DNA of 64,000 nucleotides from Siphonodentalium dalli (GCA_032622095.1 CP136066.1:154093152-154157151), one strand, 5' to 3'. Shown: positions 1 to 12,815, counted from the first letter of the stretch. The notes: generated from the letters alone by a model not told the origin. Translations and numbers: made by a program.

Positions 1-454
1 TCAACTTGATTCCGAAATATCGAATATGATCGAGATTCGAATCGACGAATGCACACACAGCCCGGCCCCATGGATTTATTTTGTCATTTAATATACTTAT
101 TAAGTAACTTTCTTTGGTCGTAACATATATCAATATACCATAACATCATTTGGACCATATTCATTGGCAACCAAACTGGTTTCAAGCGACAAATCGCTAG
201 AAAATTCGCAAGATTGTCAAGATGTAGCAAAATTCAAAGGGTTACGGGTGCGGGTGTACTCCGTTGATGCCCAGTTTGCGCGGAGTTAGAAAAGACTCTT
301 TAAAAATACGCCAGTTGTGGGTTGCACCCCACAAGTTACTCAAACAAAAGATCGCATCCCACAAGTATTCATAGGTATGTGCGGTCACCCCACAAGTATA
401 CTCTGGCCAGTGTGTCCTTCCGTCCGTCCTTCCGTCCGTCCGTACGAACGTTTC
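1..454. repeat. Short tandem repeats in non-coding DNA
   Basis: No gene is visible. Three copies of a block of about 30 bp carrying CCCACAAGT start near 328, 358 and 389. They are followed by a CCGT-rich simple repeat (about 414-444). The same CCGT/GGAC simple repeat lies at one edge of the dispersed repeat at 58.6-59.3 kb, so this is probably the edge of a copy of that family in the opposite orientation. Confidence 0.55.
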
Positions 455-890
455 AACTCATAACTTTGGTTTCGCTAATTCAATTCAGTTGATCTTTGGT
501 ATGCCAATAGACCAGCCGGGGGGGGGGACAAGATTTCCCCATAGCCGTGGTTTCGTCCGCCCATTTTTTCCAGAGTTACGCCCCTTTTTGGACTTAGAAA
601 ATTCAGGTTTTCTGCTACTTTTTTTGGTTTCCAGATGATAACTTGATTTTGGATTGTTTATTTGCAAAACCCGGTTCAATCGGATAATTTTTGTGAGAGT
701 TATGACCCTTTTTCGACTTAAAAAATTCATTTTTTTTTTAGAAAATTCAGTTTTCCTTCTATTTTTGTGGCACCAGACCAAATTTGAAGCTAATATAGAA
801 CAACATGTGGCATTTTTATAGCGCTTAACCAGAAAGTTTCTCTGATTGTACAGTCGGGGGGGGGGGGGGGGGCGTTACCTCCGCCCAGCG
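455..890. repeat. Dispersed repeat with about 125-bp internal duplication
   Basis: Two related segments (about 571-605 and 696-730) share a GAGTTAYGMCCCTTTTT core followed by GACTTA and an A-rich stretch. The reverse complement of this core recurs at 58.7-59.1 kb (AAGTCGAAAAAGGGGGATAACTCC-like, several copies). Both are therefore copies of one family in opposite orientation. A G16-18 run sits at about 857-872. No coding potential is visible. Confidence 0.5.
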
Positions 891-1544
891 GTGCACTTGT
901 TGTTATTATAACTACAGCCATGCATAGAATGTGTAGGAAGTTTGGAAGTCACTTTAGGTGTCAAAAGGGTTATCAATTGGAAATAACTCTATCTTATATA
1001 TTTTTTAGTACATAATTAGCCACTCAACCCGGCCTCATATTGTTTAGTAAAATGCACGTGATTATCGGCACGCACAGTGACGTAAGAGCTTAGCCCAATG
1101 ATGTCGATGGCAATGTCGGAACTTTATTATTGTGTTAATTAGAATATTATTAATATATTCGATTTGTGTTGGGTTATTTCGTGTTGACTACATGTGAGAT
1201 AAACATGGGTGATAAGGGTCATTGAGCAATTTTGTCAACATGAAAAGACAAAATTGCCAGCTCCCAATTCTTGCTCCCCATCTAGAATTTTGGATCAAAG
1301 GTGATTTTTGTTTACTTTTTCTGAGCTGAGTTCGCGATATTTTGTTGTTGGTGGGAAATGTCGGACTAAGAAAATATTTTTGAAAATTTGAGTATTTACT
1401 CTATGTCTGTCCTTAACGTACAGACATATACGTTAGAGATAAGAACTGTTGGGTCGTTAGGCGAATTCAACGCACATAACATTGTGTTACTGTACTAGGA
1501 ACGCACACGAAGTGTTTATACTGATTTTTCGGCTACTATCGGGC
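891..1544. other. No gene seen
   Basis: AT-rich intergenic DNA. I see no coding signal, terminal repeats or tandem structure, except an imperfect direct repeat of a short GTACAGACATATACGTTA-like segment near 1410-1435. Confidence 0.5.
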
Positions 1545-2132
1545 CTTGAAGTAGATTCTCATATGATCTGCCAAGTTTCCGGACTGATTAAACGCCTTCA
1601 GACACACGTCACACTCGTATGGTCGATTGCCGGTGTGGAATCTCTATGCTTCAATAGACATGCGGTATGACTTATTCATAACCACGTCACAATCGTATGG
1701 GCGATCCCCGGTGTGTATTCTCTTGTATGTTATCAGGTTTTTGGAATTACTAAATGTCTTATATTTGGCACACATCATATAATAAGAGACCACACACTAG
1801 TATGGGCGATCGCCTGTGTTAACGTTGGTCCTCTTATGCATTGTCAGATTCCAGATATAACTGAATACCTTCTAATACACGTCACACGAGTATGGACTAT
1901 CGCCGGTGTTAATTCTTTTATGTGTTGTATGGTTTTCGGAATCACTAAATGTCTTATGCCACACGTCACACTCGTATGGTCGATTACCGGTGTCGATCCT
2001 CTTATGCATTCCCAGACTCCATATATGACTGAATTCTGTCTGACACAAGTCACACTCGAATTGGATATCCTCGGTGTGGATTCTCTTGCGCATGGTCAGA
2101 CTCCAGATATGACACAATTCCTTCTGACACAT
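1545..2132 (-). pseudogene. Degenerate C2H2 zinc-finger array
   Basis: Read on the minus strand, the segment repeats about every 84 bp, the length of one C2H2 finger plus linker. Individual units still encode HxRIxTGxxPYxCDxC-like linker-finger junctions, for example [16 protein letters not shown] and HKRINTGDSPYSCDVY. About seven units can be followed, with the TCACACTCGTATGG-like junction near 1605, 1685, 1876, 1962 and 2045. Many zinc ligands are lost (CDVW for CDVC, CDVY for CDVC, LCHIWSL for CxxxFSxxxxL), and frames and stops break the array, so no functional protein is likely. The family is a DNA-binding transcription-factor type (KRAB/ZAD-like poly-zinc-finger proteins). No initiator, effector domain or splice sites were recognised. 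It is most likely a decayed tandem-finger exon. Confidence 0.7.
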
Positions 2133-2144
2133 GTAATAGGTGTC

Positions 2145-2392
2145 AAAAATCTACTGATGATTTTACATCAAAACCTAGCGTTGTTTTACATCAAAACTCG
2201 TTGCCTGTTTTTTGTTTTTTTTTACACCAAACGCTGGCGATTTTACTTCAAAAGTGGTGACCTTATTTTACATCAAAAGCTGGCGATTTTACATCAAAAC
2301 TAGTTAGTTACATAAAAAAGTTGGCGATTTTATATTAAAATTCGATAGTTGCATCAGAAATCGTCAGTTACATCAAAACCTGGCGTAACAAC
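2145..2392. repeat. Degenerate minisatellite, about 25-30 bp unit
   Basis: A GGCGATTTTACATCAAAA-like unit is repeated about eight to nine times with substitutions and small indels. It abuts the zinc-finger relic directly. No coding role is seen. Confidence 0.7.
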
Positions 2393-2861
2393 CAACACAT
2401 GTATACTGTTTGACTAGACATTGACTTTATACATTGCGTTCATAATGTTCGATTTTATCTGTAGGAATTGACACGCCTCTATGCTATCGAATAGCACAAC
2501 CATGTGTTCTCTTGCAGAAGAAAAAGACAAAGCCGCCGAAGAGAAAATGATTTCATTGGTTCAGATTGTGATATTAATATAGCGCAGACACGGGGACTGC
2601 TATTCACTCCTGCAATGATTCGGCCTATACGTAAACGCCTAAACGATAGGAAATAAAGCACCCTACCTCTCCCGATGAACATCATGGCTGTCAAACTTGA
2701 CGTTTTGTTGGAACACGTGCTCAAGAGCCTAGAATTGACAAGGCTAGTGGATTTAATACCCTGAATCTTTTGGTTAGTTACCAACTAATCACAATTTTCA
2801 AAGCATATTCAATAATAACTACATTGTAGTCACTATTGGTGCCAATTTCTGCGATAGTTCC
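2393..2861. other. No gene seen
   Basis: Intergenic DNA without recognisable repeats or coding signal. Confidence 0.45.
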
Positions 2862-3040
2862 ATGTATTTGATGAGAAACTGCGAAGGACGACGATTTGAT
2901 TCAGGGACGCCATTTCAGACCACATACACTTCAAATGTGATCAAATGTGCACGAGAATGTACGACTGAGAGTCAGTGCACACGATGCGATATTTGTTGCA
3001 CGATATTTGTCGCAGACCCTTGCGGCGTAAGATCTGTGTG
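2862..3040 (+). pseudogene. PAN/apple-like domain fragment cut by transposon
   Basis: The frame starting at 2862 encodes FQTTYTSNVIKCARECTTES followed by QC. This fits the central helix of a PAN/apple domain: a conserved xxCAxxCxxxxxC block following a short strand. PAN domains bind proteins or carbohydrates in secreted and membrane proteins. In molluscan proteins they are often joined to fibrinogen C-terminal or C-type lectin domains (family knowledge). The expected downstream aromatic/Cys strand is not clear, and at 3041 the sequence passes directly into the foldback element, which may have truncated the exon. No convincing splice donor is visible. The piece is short, so a chance match cannot be excluded. 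A possible tie to the fibrinogen-like relic at 27 kb on the same strand is inference only. Confidence 0.35.
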
Positions 3041-5110
3041 CGCCGTTATAGTAAAGATGATATCACATGCGGTCTTGTTATCCGCTCGATTCGTTATGCT
3101 AATATACAATCCTTACAAATTAGCCAAAAATCCGACACCAGAATCCAATATGGCGACCAAGATGGCCGCCGAAATGTGAAAATATGCTATTTTTCTGACG
3201 TTTCACCACTTCGTTTATCTCTGTGGGAAAATATTGGCATATTGCCGTGATGTTATACATTTATCGATTAGAAGAGTCATTGGCGATCACATGGGGACCA
3301 TAATATACATTCATTGTGGGATATGTTTGTCCGATATCACGTTTTCCCAAATCCCGGTATAATAGGTCAAAGCCGAATCTACGTTAATAACGCGATGTAA
3401 TGTTTCGAATCAATGAATGTTATTGCTATCATAACAACACCATGCATATATATGTGCAGGAGATACTCGAGCTAGGATTCCTCTTATACCTTAGTTGAGG
3501 AATATTCACCCAAATCCAAGATGGCTGCCAAAATAAAATGGCCACCAGAAATCAAAAATCGCCGATTTCAACATCGGTGAGCATTATTGTCATGACAACT
3601 CCACACCTGCTTACTATTGTGAGTTGGAAACACTTAGGCGAAGAACTTTCCTTGTACCATATCCAAATAAAAGTCCCCCAAATCCAAAATGGCGTCCACA
3701 ATGGCGGACAGATTTTGAAAAATCACCGAAATTCCCTCATATTCACACCATTGGGCATTATTTTCGAAACAACTCCACCCATGCTTACATTTGAGTTGGA
3801 AATACTGAGGTGAAGTAATTACCTTACATCTCATGCAAGAAATGGTTTTCCAAATCGAAGATGGCGGCCAAAATTGCGACCGAAATTTGAAAACACGCCT
3901 ACATTCCTTTACTTTCTTACGATGGGCGTTATTGTTTCGCGATTTCTACCCACCATCACATGTTGATATGGAATATAGATATGAAGTATTCATTAGAGTT
4001 TGGCAATTGATACTCACAGTTAATATGGCGGCCAAACTGGCGGCCAGAAATTGAAAAGAAGCCGATATTATCACATACTAATTTCAACTTTTTGTCATAA
4101 TATCGAGCTGTATAGACGAAACGGTACATAATATAAGCCATCTATTAATTCCAACGTAAGTCGTAGTCTTTTGGAAGGATGGAAACCCACAATCGCGATG
4201 TGACATTTCAAAATCCATTCTCAACTAAGGGCCCATACTGGCCGTAACCGTATACAGGTGCGCCGAATAGTCATATTATGACTTCCAAGAATCAAAACAA
4301 CAGTACTTGAGTTTATTCTGATTTGCCACATCCAGCATTATCTAGACCAGTTTCCGTCTCTTCGTCAGATTAATCTATCTCGCTCACAACAACAGTTTTC
4401 TACACTTCTTTGTAGAAGGGTCCCACTAATCGGAATGTTTCAAACAATACATATGCCGGTGTCCAGCTCACGTGTTTGTTTCGAAAGCTTGGAATTCTTA
4501 TCCTTGTTATTGCGAACTTCAGATGCTACATATGGGGTATGGGCGTCATCTTGTGCGATACACTAGAAATGTATTCGGTCGATGCGTATACTAGCTTTCA
4601 GAAGGATCTATCTGCGTATTGTCAGCTTTGGCTACCTAATGGGGATAACAACATTTACACCTGGTGATCTTCCCAAACAGCCACTTCTCAATATATGGTT
4701 CATCAATTCACATACTCATCTAAAGCACTGACGTACCCGGACAACTTCTGTATATGGCTTCGAATGTTGAAAGCCTGACATTTGACGGATGCCTTTCTGC
4801 TAAGGCGTAGACGACCATAATGCATAATATACCCTAACTTCTTGAACATGATCGTAAGAACAATCTTGTTGGCGTCCAGCAATCGTCTCACCGAACAGAT
4901 CCAATCAGATGATAACAATACACACGGTGTTAGTTTGTGGGAATGTGTCATAATAGTGGAAATGAAATTGGACCATGACTGCACCGCCCCTTATTTTGGT
5001 ATGTTTTAGATTCAGACAGGATTTCATGTGTGGCTTTGCTTTCCTTGTATGGTAAGACTGTATGTTCCCATCCGTTTGGAAGCCGTTCTTAATCAACTGG
5101 ACCAGACTGG
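3041..5110 (+). repeat. Left inverted arm of foldback copy 1
   Basis: Pairs with the right arm at 5690-7866. On its minus strand (4703-4984) it has a 93-codon open frame. Copy 2 keeps the frame without indels (41104-41385) but with about 11 amino-acid differences. The product resembles no family I know. Confidence 0.7.
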
Positions 5111-5689
5111 GGCCATTGGCTACTACTGTATAAGCCCCACCAAGACTGGGGTGTAGTCTTAAAGGCGACACCTTTGATAGTTGGTTGATATGTCATACCC
5201 ACGCTGGGTGGTGGTCGGCATGGTTCAAGAAAGTACAAATGCCATCACCAAAAGGGTGAAATGTTCAACGCGAAGAACATCCAGAGGAATGTTAATTACG
5301 TTGATGAGCTCTTGCATTCAGTTCAACATACTTTGGTACACCAAGTGATGTCTTGGTAACATCACCATTGCGACCATTTTCCTGCATGCGACATTAACTA
5401 CTATATTATATTGTTATATATATAAAGCTATATGATCACAAAGGTCGCGTTCCCCAACGTCCACAGACATTGCCATCGAGACTATAAATTGTTCTTTAAA
5501 TACATAGTGAAATAAATGCACCACAGTTCCTGACATTTTCTTGAATAATACCGCCCACATACTGACACTAACCCTGAGAGAGGATAACAAAAACGCATAC
5601 ATTCATGCTATAAAGACATTATCCTTTAGTCCATCCGACTGTTTTGAGGGAGGCTAGCATAGTATTATCAAGACAACATTGTACGTCTG

Positions 5690-7866
5690 GTCAAGTTGAA
5701 TCAGAACGGCTTCAAAATGGATGTGGAAATAAAATCTTACCACACCAAAAAAAAACCCCGACACGCATGACATTCTATATCTTAAACATGCACCAGGTGT
5801 ATGGGTGGTGTATACCATGACCCATTTCATTCCCACTATCATGGCGTATGTCCACAAACTAGCACCGCGAGTATTGTTCTTCTCTGCAGGGATATATTCG
5901 ACGAGACAACTGCGGGACGTCACACAGTTTGTTTCGGATCATGACCAAGAAGTGTTGGTAGTCGGTACACTATGGTCTTCTCCTTAGCAGATAGACATCT
6001 GTCCAAGGGAATGAGACAGCTAGCAACCGTCGAAACACTGTCGAAGTTGTCCACGTATGCCAATGCGTTCGCTGAGTTTGTGAGAAGTGACTAGCTAACT
6101 GGTTCGCCAGGTGTACATGTCGTTATCCCCATGGGGTATGAGACACATACATAGAGATGACATTCTGTAAGCTTGTATACTCATCGACCATATGCCTTCC
6201 TAGTTCAAGATGACGCACAAATTCCATATAGACACCGGAAAATGAATTGTTTGAAACGTTATGATTAGAGGGGCCCTTCTCCCAGGAAGTGGTGAATACT
6301 TTGTCGGTGTGAGCGACCTAGATTTATCAGACAAAGAAATGGAAGCTGGTCAAGATAATTATGGACGTGACGTGGCAAATCAGAATCTGTTATCATGTAA
6401 TTGTTCTGATATGACTATTCGGCGCAACTACGGTTACGGCCATTTTCGGCGCTAAGTGGAGAATGGATTTCGAAATGACACATCGCGATATTAATTGTGG
6501 GTTTTCATCTTTCCAGAAGGATACGAGCTATGTTATGCGTTTTGATACGTTTAAGTTGAACTAGTAGATGGTTTATGTACAGTTTCGTCCATACATACCG
6601 ATATTATGACAAAAAGTTGAAATTAGTATGTGAAAATATCGATTTATTTTCAATTTCTGGCCGCCAATTTAGCCGGGATCTTGACTGTGAGTATCAATTG
6701 CCAAACCCTAATGAATACTTCATATAAATATTCCATATCAACATGTAATGGTGCCATTATGGTGGGTATAAATCGCGAAACAATAACGCCCATCGTAAGA
6801 AAGTAAAGGAATGTAGGCGTGTTTTCAAATTTCGGTCGCAATTTTGGCCGCCATCTTCGATTTGGAAAACCATTTCTTGCATGAGATGTAATGTAATTAC
6901 TTCACCTCAGTATTTCCAACTCAAATGTAAGCATGGGTGGCGTTGTCTCGACAATAATGCCCAATGATGTGAATATGAGGGAATTTCGGGGATTTTTCAA
7001 AATCTGTCCGCCATTGTGGGCGCCATTTTGGATTTGGGGGACTTTTATTTGGATATGGTACAAGGAAAGTATTTCGCCTAAGTGTTCCCAACTCACAATA
7101 GTAAGCAGATGTGGAGTTGTCATGACAATAATGCTCACTGATGTTAAAATCGGCGATTTTTTTTTCTTGTGGCCATTTTGGCAGCCATCTTGGATTTGGG
7201 TGAATATTCCTCAACTAAGGTATAAGAGGAATCCTAGCTCGATCTCCTGCACATATATATGCATGGTTTTGTTATGATAGCAATAACATTCATTGATTCG
7301 AAACATTACATCGCGTTATTGGTGTCGATTCGGCTTTGACCTATTATACCGGGATTTGGGAAAACGTGATATCGGACAAAAATATCCCACAATGAAGGTA
7401 TATTATGGTCCCCATGTGCTCGCCAATGACTCTTCTATACGATAAATGTATAACATCACGGCAATATGCCAATATTTTCCCACAGAGACAAACGAAAGGT
7501 GGGGGAAACGTCAGAAAAATAGCATATTTTCACATTTCGGCGGCCATCTTGGCCGCCATATTGGATTCTGGTGTCGGATTTTTGGCTAATTTGTAAGGAT
7601 TGTATATTAGCATAACGAATCGAGCGGAAAACAAGACCGCATGTGATATCATCTTTACTATAACGGCGATCAAAGAGACCTGGTGCATATAAAAAAAAAT
7701 GGCCGCCACGATGGACGCCATCTTGTCTGGAGTCTCTGCGGCCACTTTTTGTTCTTGTTAACAACCGAAAAAAATTAGAGGAGACATTAAGAAAGAACAT
7801 TAGTGGGGTGAAGTTGAGTCCTGTGGGGGGGGGTGCAGAGGTCGACCAATATCTCCTGGACTATAC
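5690..7866 (-). repeat. Right inverted arm of foldback copy 1
   Basis: Reverse-complement partner of 3041-5110. The outermost 190 bp (about 7675-7866) has no partner on the left side but matches the outer end of copy 2 (38258-38450), including the GGAGATATTGGTCGACC block. Confidence 0.7.
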
Positions 7867-8395
7867 CTACATAGTAGGTCGCGTCTGATTTTATTTTTTA
7901 ATTTCTTCTTTTTCAATTGTGAATTTCACATATTGTATATATATTTTTTTCTTCATATTTTGTTTATACTTTATTATATGTTATGTGATGTTTTACATTT
8001 TATATTACATGATATATATTATATAGATAATGAATGGCTTGGAGTTGACTATGCCAAAATAGTGGTCCGAGAGGAGGAATAATCCACGAGCCGCAGCATA
8101 GTCAACGACAAGACATTCATTATTTATTATAAAATAGTGGTCATTATTTATTATATTATATCGAACATTGGTGCCAATTCTCGCACGCACAAGTATCTGT
8201 GGGAGCAGTACCGTCCATCCGTCAAAAGTTCTTTAAACATATTCTACTCCAGAACCATAATTCCGAATGTGATTCATATTTGGTATTGTATGTTTCGTGT
8301 ATATATTGTACATATACTGCAGCATTCTCAATCTTTGTAGTATATATCTTCTACTTGTATCTGAATATCTTTTTGATAAGAGAATAAACGTATTA
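7867..8395. repeat. AT-rich spacer with a short stem-loop element
   Basis: No gene. Within it, 8029-8121 is an inverted repeat: GTTGACTATGC (8044-8054) pairs with GCATAGTCAAC (8096-8106), and AATGAATG (8029-8036) pairs with CATTCATT (8114-8121). It could be a minute MITE, but no target duplication was identified. Confidence 0.45.
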
Positions 8396-8950
8396 TAGGT
8401 GACTGGGAGTCAAATTTGTACGAATATGGTCACCAGGTCAAATTGGGTGGATGGGGGGATATAAGTCTCAATATATAGTAATTCTTAAAACGACTTCTTC
8501 TCAAAAACGATTAGGTCAATTTAGCTTATATTTGGCACGGATGGTCCTTGTGTCACTGTGATTCAAATTTATTCAATTGGGGTCACCGGATCAAATAGGG
8601 GCTGACCCAGGGACATACCACTTCCCCTCAATATTAATTATTAATTATCCAGAACCGCAAGACCTAATGGAGTCATATTTGGTGGAGATAGTCCCTAGGT
8701 GACTGGGATTCAGATTTGTTCAAATGTGGTCAATAGAAGCGGAGCTAGGGACATAACTCTTTCCCCCAGTAGATTAGTAGTTCTTAAAATGACTTATTCG
8801 CAAGATCCATCAGGCCTATTTATGTTATATTTGAAACATAGGCCCCTTGTGTGACTGAGATCCAGATTTGTTACAATATGGTCGATCGACCAAAAAGGGG
8901 CCGAATTAAGGGACTGAACTCTTTTTTCTCCAATGAAATCACCTAGATCA
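8396..8950. repeat. Tandem repeat, about 150-bp unit, 3.5 copies
   Basis: Units begin with a GTGACTGGGATTCARATTTGTT-like block at about 8397, 8551, 8697 and 8850 and are spaced 146-155 bp. Each continues with a TGGTCRMNNGRTCAAA block and a GGGACATAACTC-like block. They are diverged and non-coding. Confidence 0.75.
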
Positions 8951-9370
8951 TCATATTATGAACCACCGTGCTGATTAATCTGACACATGGAAGGGGCCTT
9001 TGGCGGTAGGGGTTCTCATTTGTTAAAATGGAAGCAACTTGTCAACAAAAAAAGGCCAACGCTGGTGTCACACGTTTCAAGCAACCCTCCTACCCCATCT
9101 ACCCACTTGTGCACTCCCCACAATAACAAACTCTTGTCAAAGTTGTATATCTTTCTTGATTTGACAATAGTAAGCATTTAAGGCTGTTTGATTTAATTAC
9201 TTGACCACATGCCACCATGTAAGATTTGATCTTATCTGACATATTTGAATAAATAAACAGTTCCACAGAACTGCATTGACAGGTTTCTACCAGTATATGC
9301 ACTGATGTGCAACTGCATTTTGTGTTCTCAAACTGTTATATATCTCCACCCATTATGATATATGTTTCAG
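8951..9370. other. No gene seen; possible intron upstream of exon
   Basis: No repeats or coding frame are recognised. The last bases before 9371 are pyrimidine-poor but end in TTTCAG. Confidence 0.35.
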
Positions 9371-9461
9371 GACTGTCCATGCATGCACGAACAACAATGT
9401 AATGCGACACACTGTTTGTGTGGGGAGAAGTTCTCCATGGATCTCTGCCAATACCCTCGCG
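9371..9461 (+). CDS. Candidate internal exon, six-cysteine motif
   Basis: A 91-bp open segment is bounded by a TTTCAG acceptor (ending 9370) and a GTAAGT donor (starting 9462). It encodes about 30 residues with six cysteines in a C-x-C-x6-C-x5-C-x-C-x8-C pattern, ending DLCQYPR. The dense Cys spacing suggests a small extracellular disulfide module, for example EGF-like, or part of a longer Cys-rich domain. I cannot assign the family. Good splice signals on both sides with an open frame across make this better than a random frame, but no partner exon is recognised nearby. The length is not a multiple of three, so the phase changes across the exon. Transcript evidence would decide. Confidence 0.4.
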
Positions 9462-10609
9462 GTAAGTTACCTGTTTCATGGGAATTACCAAAAAAGCACC
9501 CATGGGCTAGAGCACCGATAAGGATCAGACGTACGTTTTGCCAAAATTTCCTGGTATTTCAAAATGGATTTTCTCAAAATCTGCCAGGAATTTCTTTCTG
9601 AAATTCGGTACGGGCGATTATTGTGACTCAATATTTAAGAACCATCGATCCATTGACTATTATAACCTCATTTACTTTACTTATATGCCATGAACAATAG
9701 TTAAAATGTCACTGTTTTCAAGTACGAAGAACTTCTGTAAAATAATTTGTTTTCAAAAGTGCTGTTCATATATCCATGATATCATATTTCAAGATCGTGA
9801 ATGAGAGGAGACTTAATTATTCGTGATTCATGAAATTTAATGATTATTTTAATGAAATACCCATAAATATTTTTCTATATTTTAAAATGTTCATGTCATT
9901 CCTGTTGATCAATATGACATGGGGTTGAGATAAGTTTGTGGGTCATGAGTTCATAACCAAGTTAAAACTGACCACCATATCTCTTAACACTGTGGCCTAA
10001 TTCAATTTGATTTCTCCATGTTTGAGTGGACCACACTATGTATCAACATTTGTTTTCATTGGGCTGGAATATTTGTTACTGCTTTATTCTTCATTATAAT
10101 ATATGGCGGTATATTATGCAATTAAATATCTAACACAACATTATGATACAAATGAAGCATCCACTCAGAGTCAAGACAATAATCTATTTAGTGATGGGAG
10201 TTTTGTGTGATATTATTAATTATTCTACCTGTTCTTGGTACGTACCGAAAGGGGAAAATAATACACTAATGTTTTCAACCTCTCAAATGTATTAAAATCC
10301 ATTGTTTTTGTTCTCTCTCAACAATTGCTCAGATTCTATATAAAATGAAGATGATGCTATGAGAAACTCAACATATTTTGCCAGATAGATCCAGAGAAAT
10401 TCTTTGTTGGATATCTCCTGCCATTTTTTGCGGGATTTATGCAAAACGTGCGTATCCTCCTTAAGGTCTCTGTTGTGTGGTGACAAAAATGCTAATACTC
10501 AGATATGGTACTATACTACACTAGTTCCTCAATTTCTCCCCCAGAGGTGTTCTATATATAGTATACAAATACTCCAGACCGAGTATACATATTGACTGAA
10601 TTATTTGTA
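9462..10609. other. No gene seen
   Basis: AT-rich DNA without recognised repeats, terminal repeats or coding signal. Only short palindromes such as GGTACGTACC near 10236 are visible. Confidence 0.45.
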
Positions 10610-11586
10610 TTTATGAACAGTGTTCGCGCTGGACTGAAAAAAACTTTAGCCAAAAGTTTAGCCAAATGAAACTTTTATTAGCCAAATGAGAAAAACTTTA
10701 GCCAAATGTTTTTTGGCCAAATTTAAAAAAACTATGGCAAAATTAAATCATCGTTTTCTGATCGGTTCACAATTAATGACTAAAACTTCAAAACTAACAG
10801 ACACAGGTAAAATACACAATAATTTAACTAATTTTGATGAACTAAAAATATTTGTATATATATCATTTAATAAAAATTTATTAATCTTTATGTGAAAGAG
10901 TGATTTGGGGGGGGGGGGGGGTAACCCCGGATTGTCCTTCTTAATGTCATTATTTTTTGGTTTTATATCAGTATCTTTTTTTTAAATCATTAAATATTAA
11001 TCATCCTTGCGAAAATATCTAAGTGACATCTGGAAACTAATAACGTAATATTGTTACGACATTATCAAATTACAGTCTGTCATAAGAGCATGCATATTAT
11101 TTGTAATGTATTGGCATTGACGACAAATAGCCACAAAATATCTGTCGTGATTCACATTTGGCTGATTAAGCTATTGTCTTACATATGGTGCTCATAAACC
11201 TTGTCCGTCATAAATACAATGTCATCATAAACATGCATTGTGTGGGAGCCCCGTGAGCGATCAGACAGACAATGGGTGATTAGCGGATTAAATGTAAAAT
11301 GCTGTTTCGCGCAGAGTGACGGGTTTCCCTTTGTACTGTCCGCGATCGGGTTTCCCCTTTGTACAGTCGGCGATATATTCCCACTTACGATGTTTTCGGA
11401 CTACACGTAGATCGTTCACATCACAGAATTGAAAACCCACTTGCCAAAATTCATGCTTTCAGTCTCCATTTGGGGTCAAAAAAGTTTAGCCAAAAGTTTA
11501 GCCAAATGAAATTTTTATTAGCCAAATTCGAAAAAGATTAGCCATTGGCTAATTTGGCTACCGACAGCGCGAACACTGTTTATGAA
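10610..11586. mobile_element. hAT-type non-autonomous element with 8-bp TSD
   Basis: The element spans 10618-11578 (961 bp). Its ends are inverted, CAGTGTTCGCGCTG at the left and CAGCGCGAACACTG at the right, and it is flanked by a perfect 8-bp direct repeat TTTATGAA (10610-10617 and 11579-11586). A CAG...CTG end and an 8-bp duplication are hallmarks of the hAT superfamily. Just inside each end lies a TTAGCCAAAAGTTTAGCCAAA segment (about 10647-10690 and 11485-11527). The two copies are in direct, not inverted, orientation, which is unusual. No transposase remains. A G15 run sits at 10907-10921. A second, shorter family member is at 23468-24048. Confidence 0.88.
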
Positions 11587-12815
11587 TATATATAAACATG
11601 TGAAACTTTGACAACAATTGAAAACATAGTCGGATTTGAAACAGGAACTTGATATTTTTGTTGTTGGGGGGGGGGGGGGCGCTGACTGCGTTTTAATTAA
11701 AGGGACCCAAGGCACTCGCAATGGGTATAATCTAATTTGCGAAAATTCTATAAAAAGTCTATAAAATATCGCCACTAAGAAGAACATGGATAAATAGACA
11801 AAAACTTTGTTCTTATATTTATTATTGATAACCATCCAATAACGAAATTTTGCGTGTTGAAACAATTGTTATGTAAACAAAACTGTTACAGTGATTTGTC
11901 AAAAAATATCGCTGATAGCGTATATAGTAAGTTCAAGTATTTTAGTCTAAATATTATTTTCATATTATTTTTCAATGCTTTGACATTTTACTGTCCAGTT
12001 TTTATTAAACTTTGCTATCTATTTTGACTTTGATCGGTAATGCCACTGTAACAGTAATGATTGCATAACAACGGCTTCAATATGCGAAAATATCATTATT
12101 GGAGTTATTAATAATTTAAAAAAAAGAAAGACATATTTTACATGCACTTGTTGATGATAGTTGTTTTACGGACGTTTATAAACTATATGGTATTTCGCAT
12201 AAACCCAAGTCGAATTCCATGAGCCCCTTTGTGTATTTCATTAGTTCTAACACTACTGCACACTTTGGGCTGAAATTTTTGCTATTATGCTTAAATAGTA
12301 CAGGCGATAGATCTAGCCGAGAAATGGGATCAACCTTGGTCAGCCCGGAGTAGTAACAAAAAAATGCCCCTAACTTGGTATACTAGATAGCTGAATTGTT
12401 TTTTGGAAAATCTAATTGGCACATATTTGATACATTTGTGTTTCCATGGCAACGGTGGCTAACTATCGGGTATTTGGAAATTTTACATTAAATTGTACGT
12501 ATCGTGAATAATTGAATAACTACCTAAAAGTTTACATTGGTTTATGGAAACACATACGTAGTGGCGGAAATTTGCGCTTATCAATAGTGACCTTGACATA
12601 TCAAGGTTATGTATAAAGGTAAAGGTCATTGTTAAAAAACATGTCTTCTTGATGTTGATAGATTTACAGAATTTCATGATTTATCACATCTGCCCACCGC
12701 GATGGCCATATGAGTTTTCAATAATAAATTGACACTGTTTTTGGTCTCGTTTAGGCCTATATGTCCTTGAATTATATTTGCAAGTGATTTATATGGGCGG
12801 CTGGTGTCAGACCGG
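11587..12815. other. No gene seen
   Basis: AT-rich intergenic DNA with a G14 run at about 11666-11679. No coding frame or repeat structure is recognised. Confidence 0.45.

Larger units (their letters stand above)
3041..7866. mobile_element. Palindromic foldback element, copy 1
   Basis: The left arm (3041 to about 5110) is matched in inverted orientation by the right arm (about 5690-7866), leaving a central unpaired segment of about 580 bp. Shared landmarks include the AAGATGGCSGCC blocks (3158 versus 7540; 3857 versus 6850), the CACAACTCCACA/TGTGGAGTTGT segments (3600 versus 7110) and TTTCAAACAATWCAT (4437 versus 6243). By eye the arms are roughly 75-90 percent identical, less similar towards the centre. 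The right arm extends about 190 bp further out than the left, so the left end is truncated or eroded. A second, inverted copy lies at 38258-42360, which proves mobility or duplication. No transposase is recognised and no clear target duplication was found. Confidence 0.8.
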
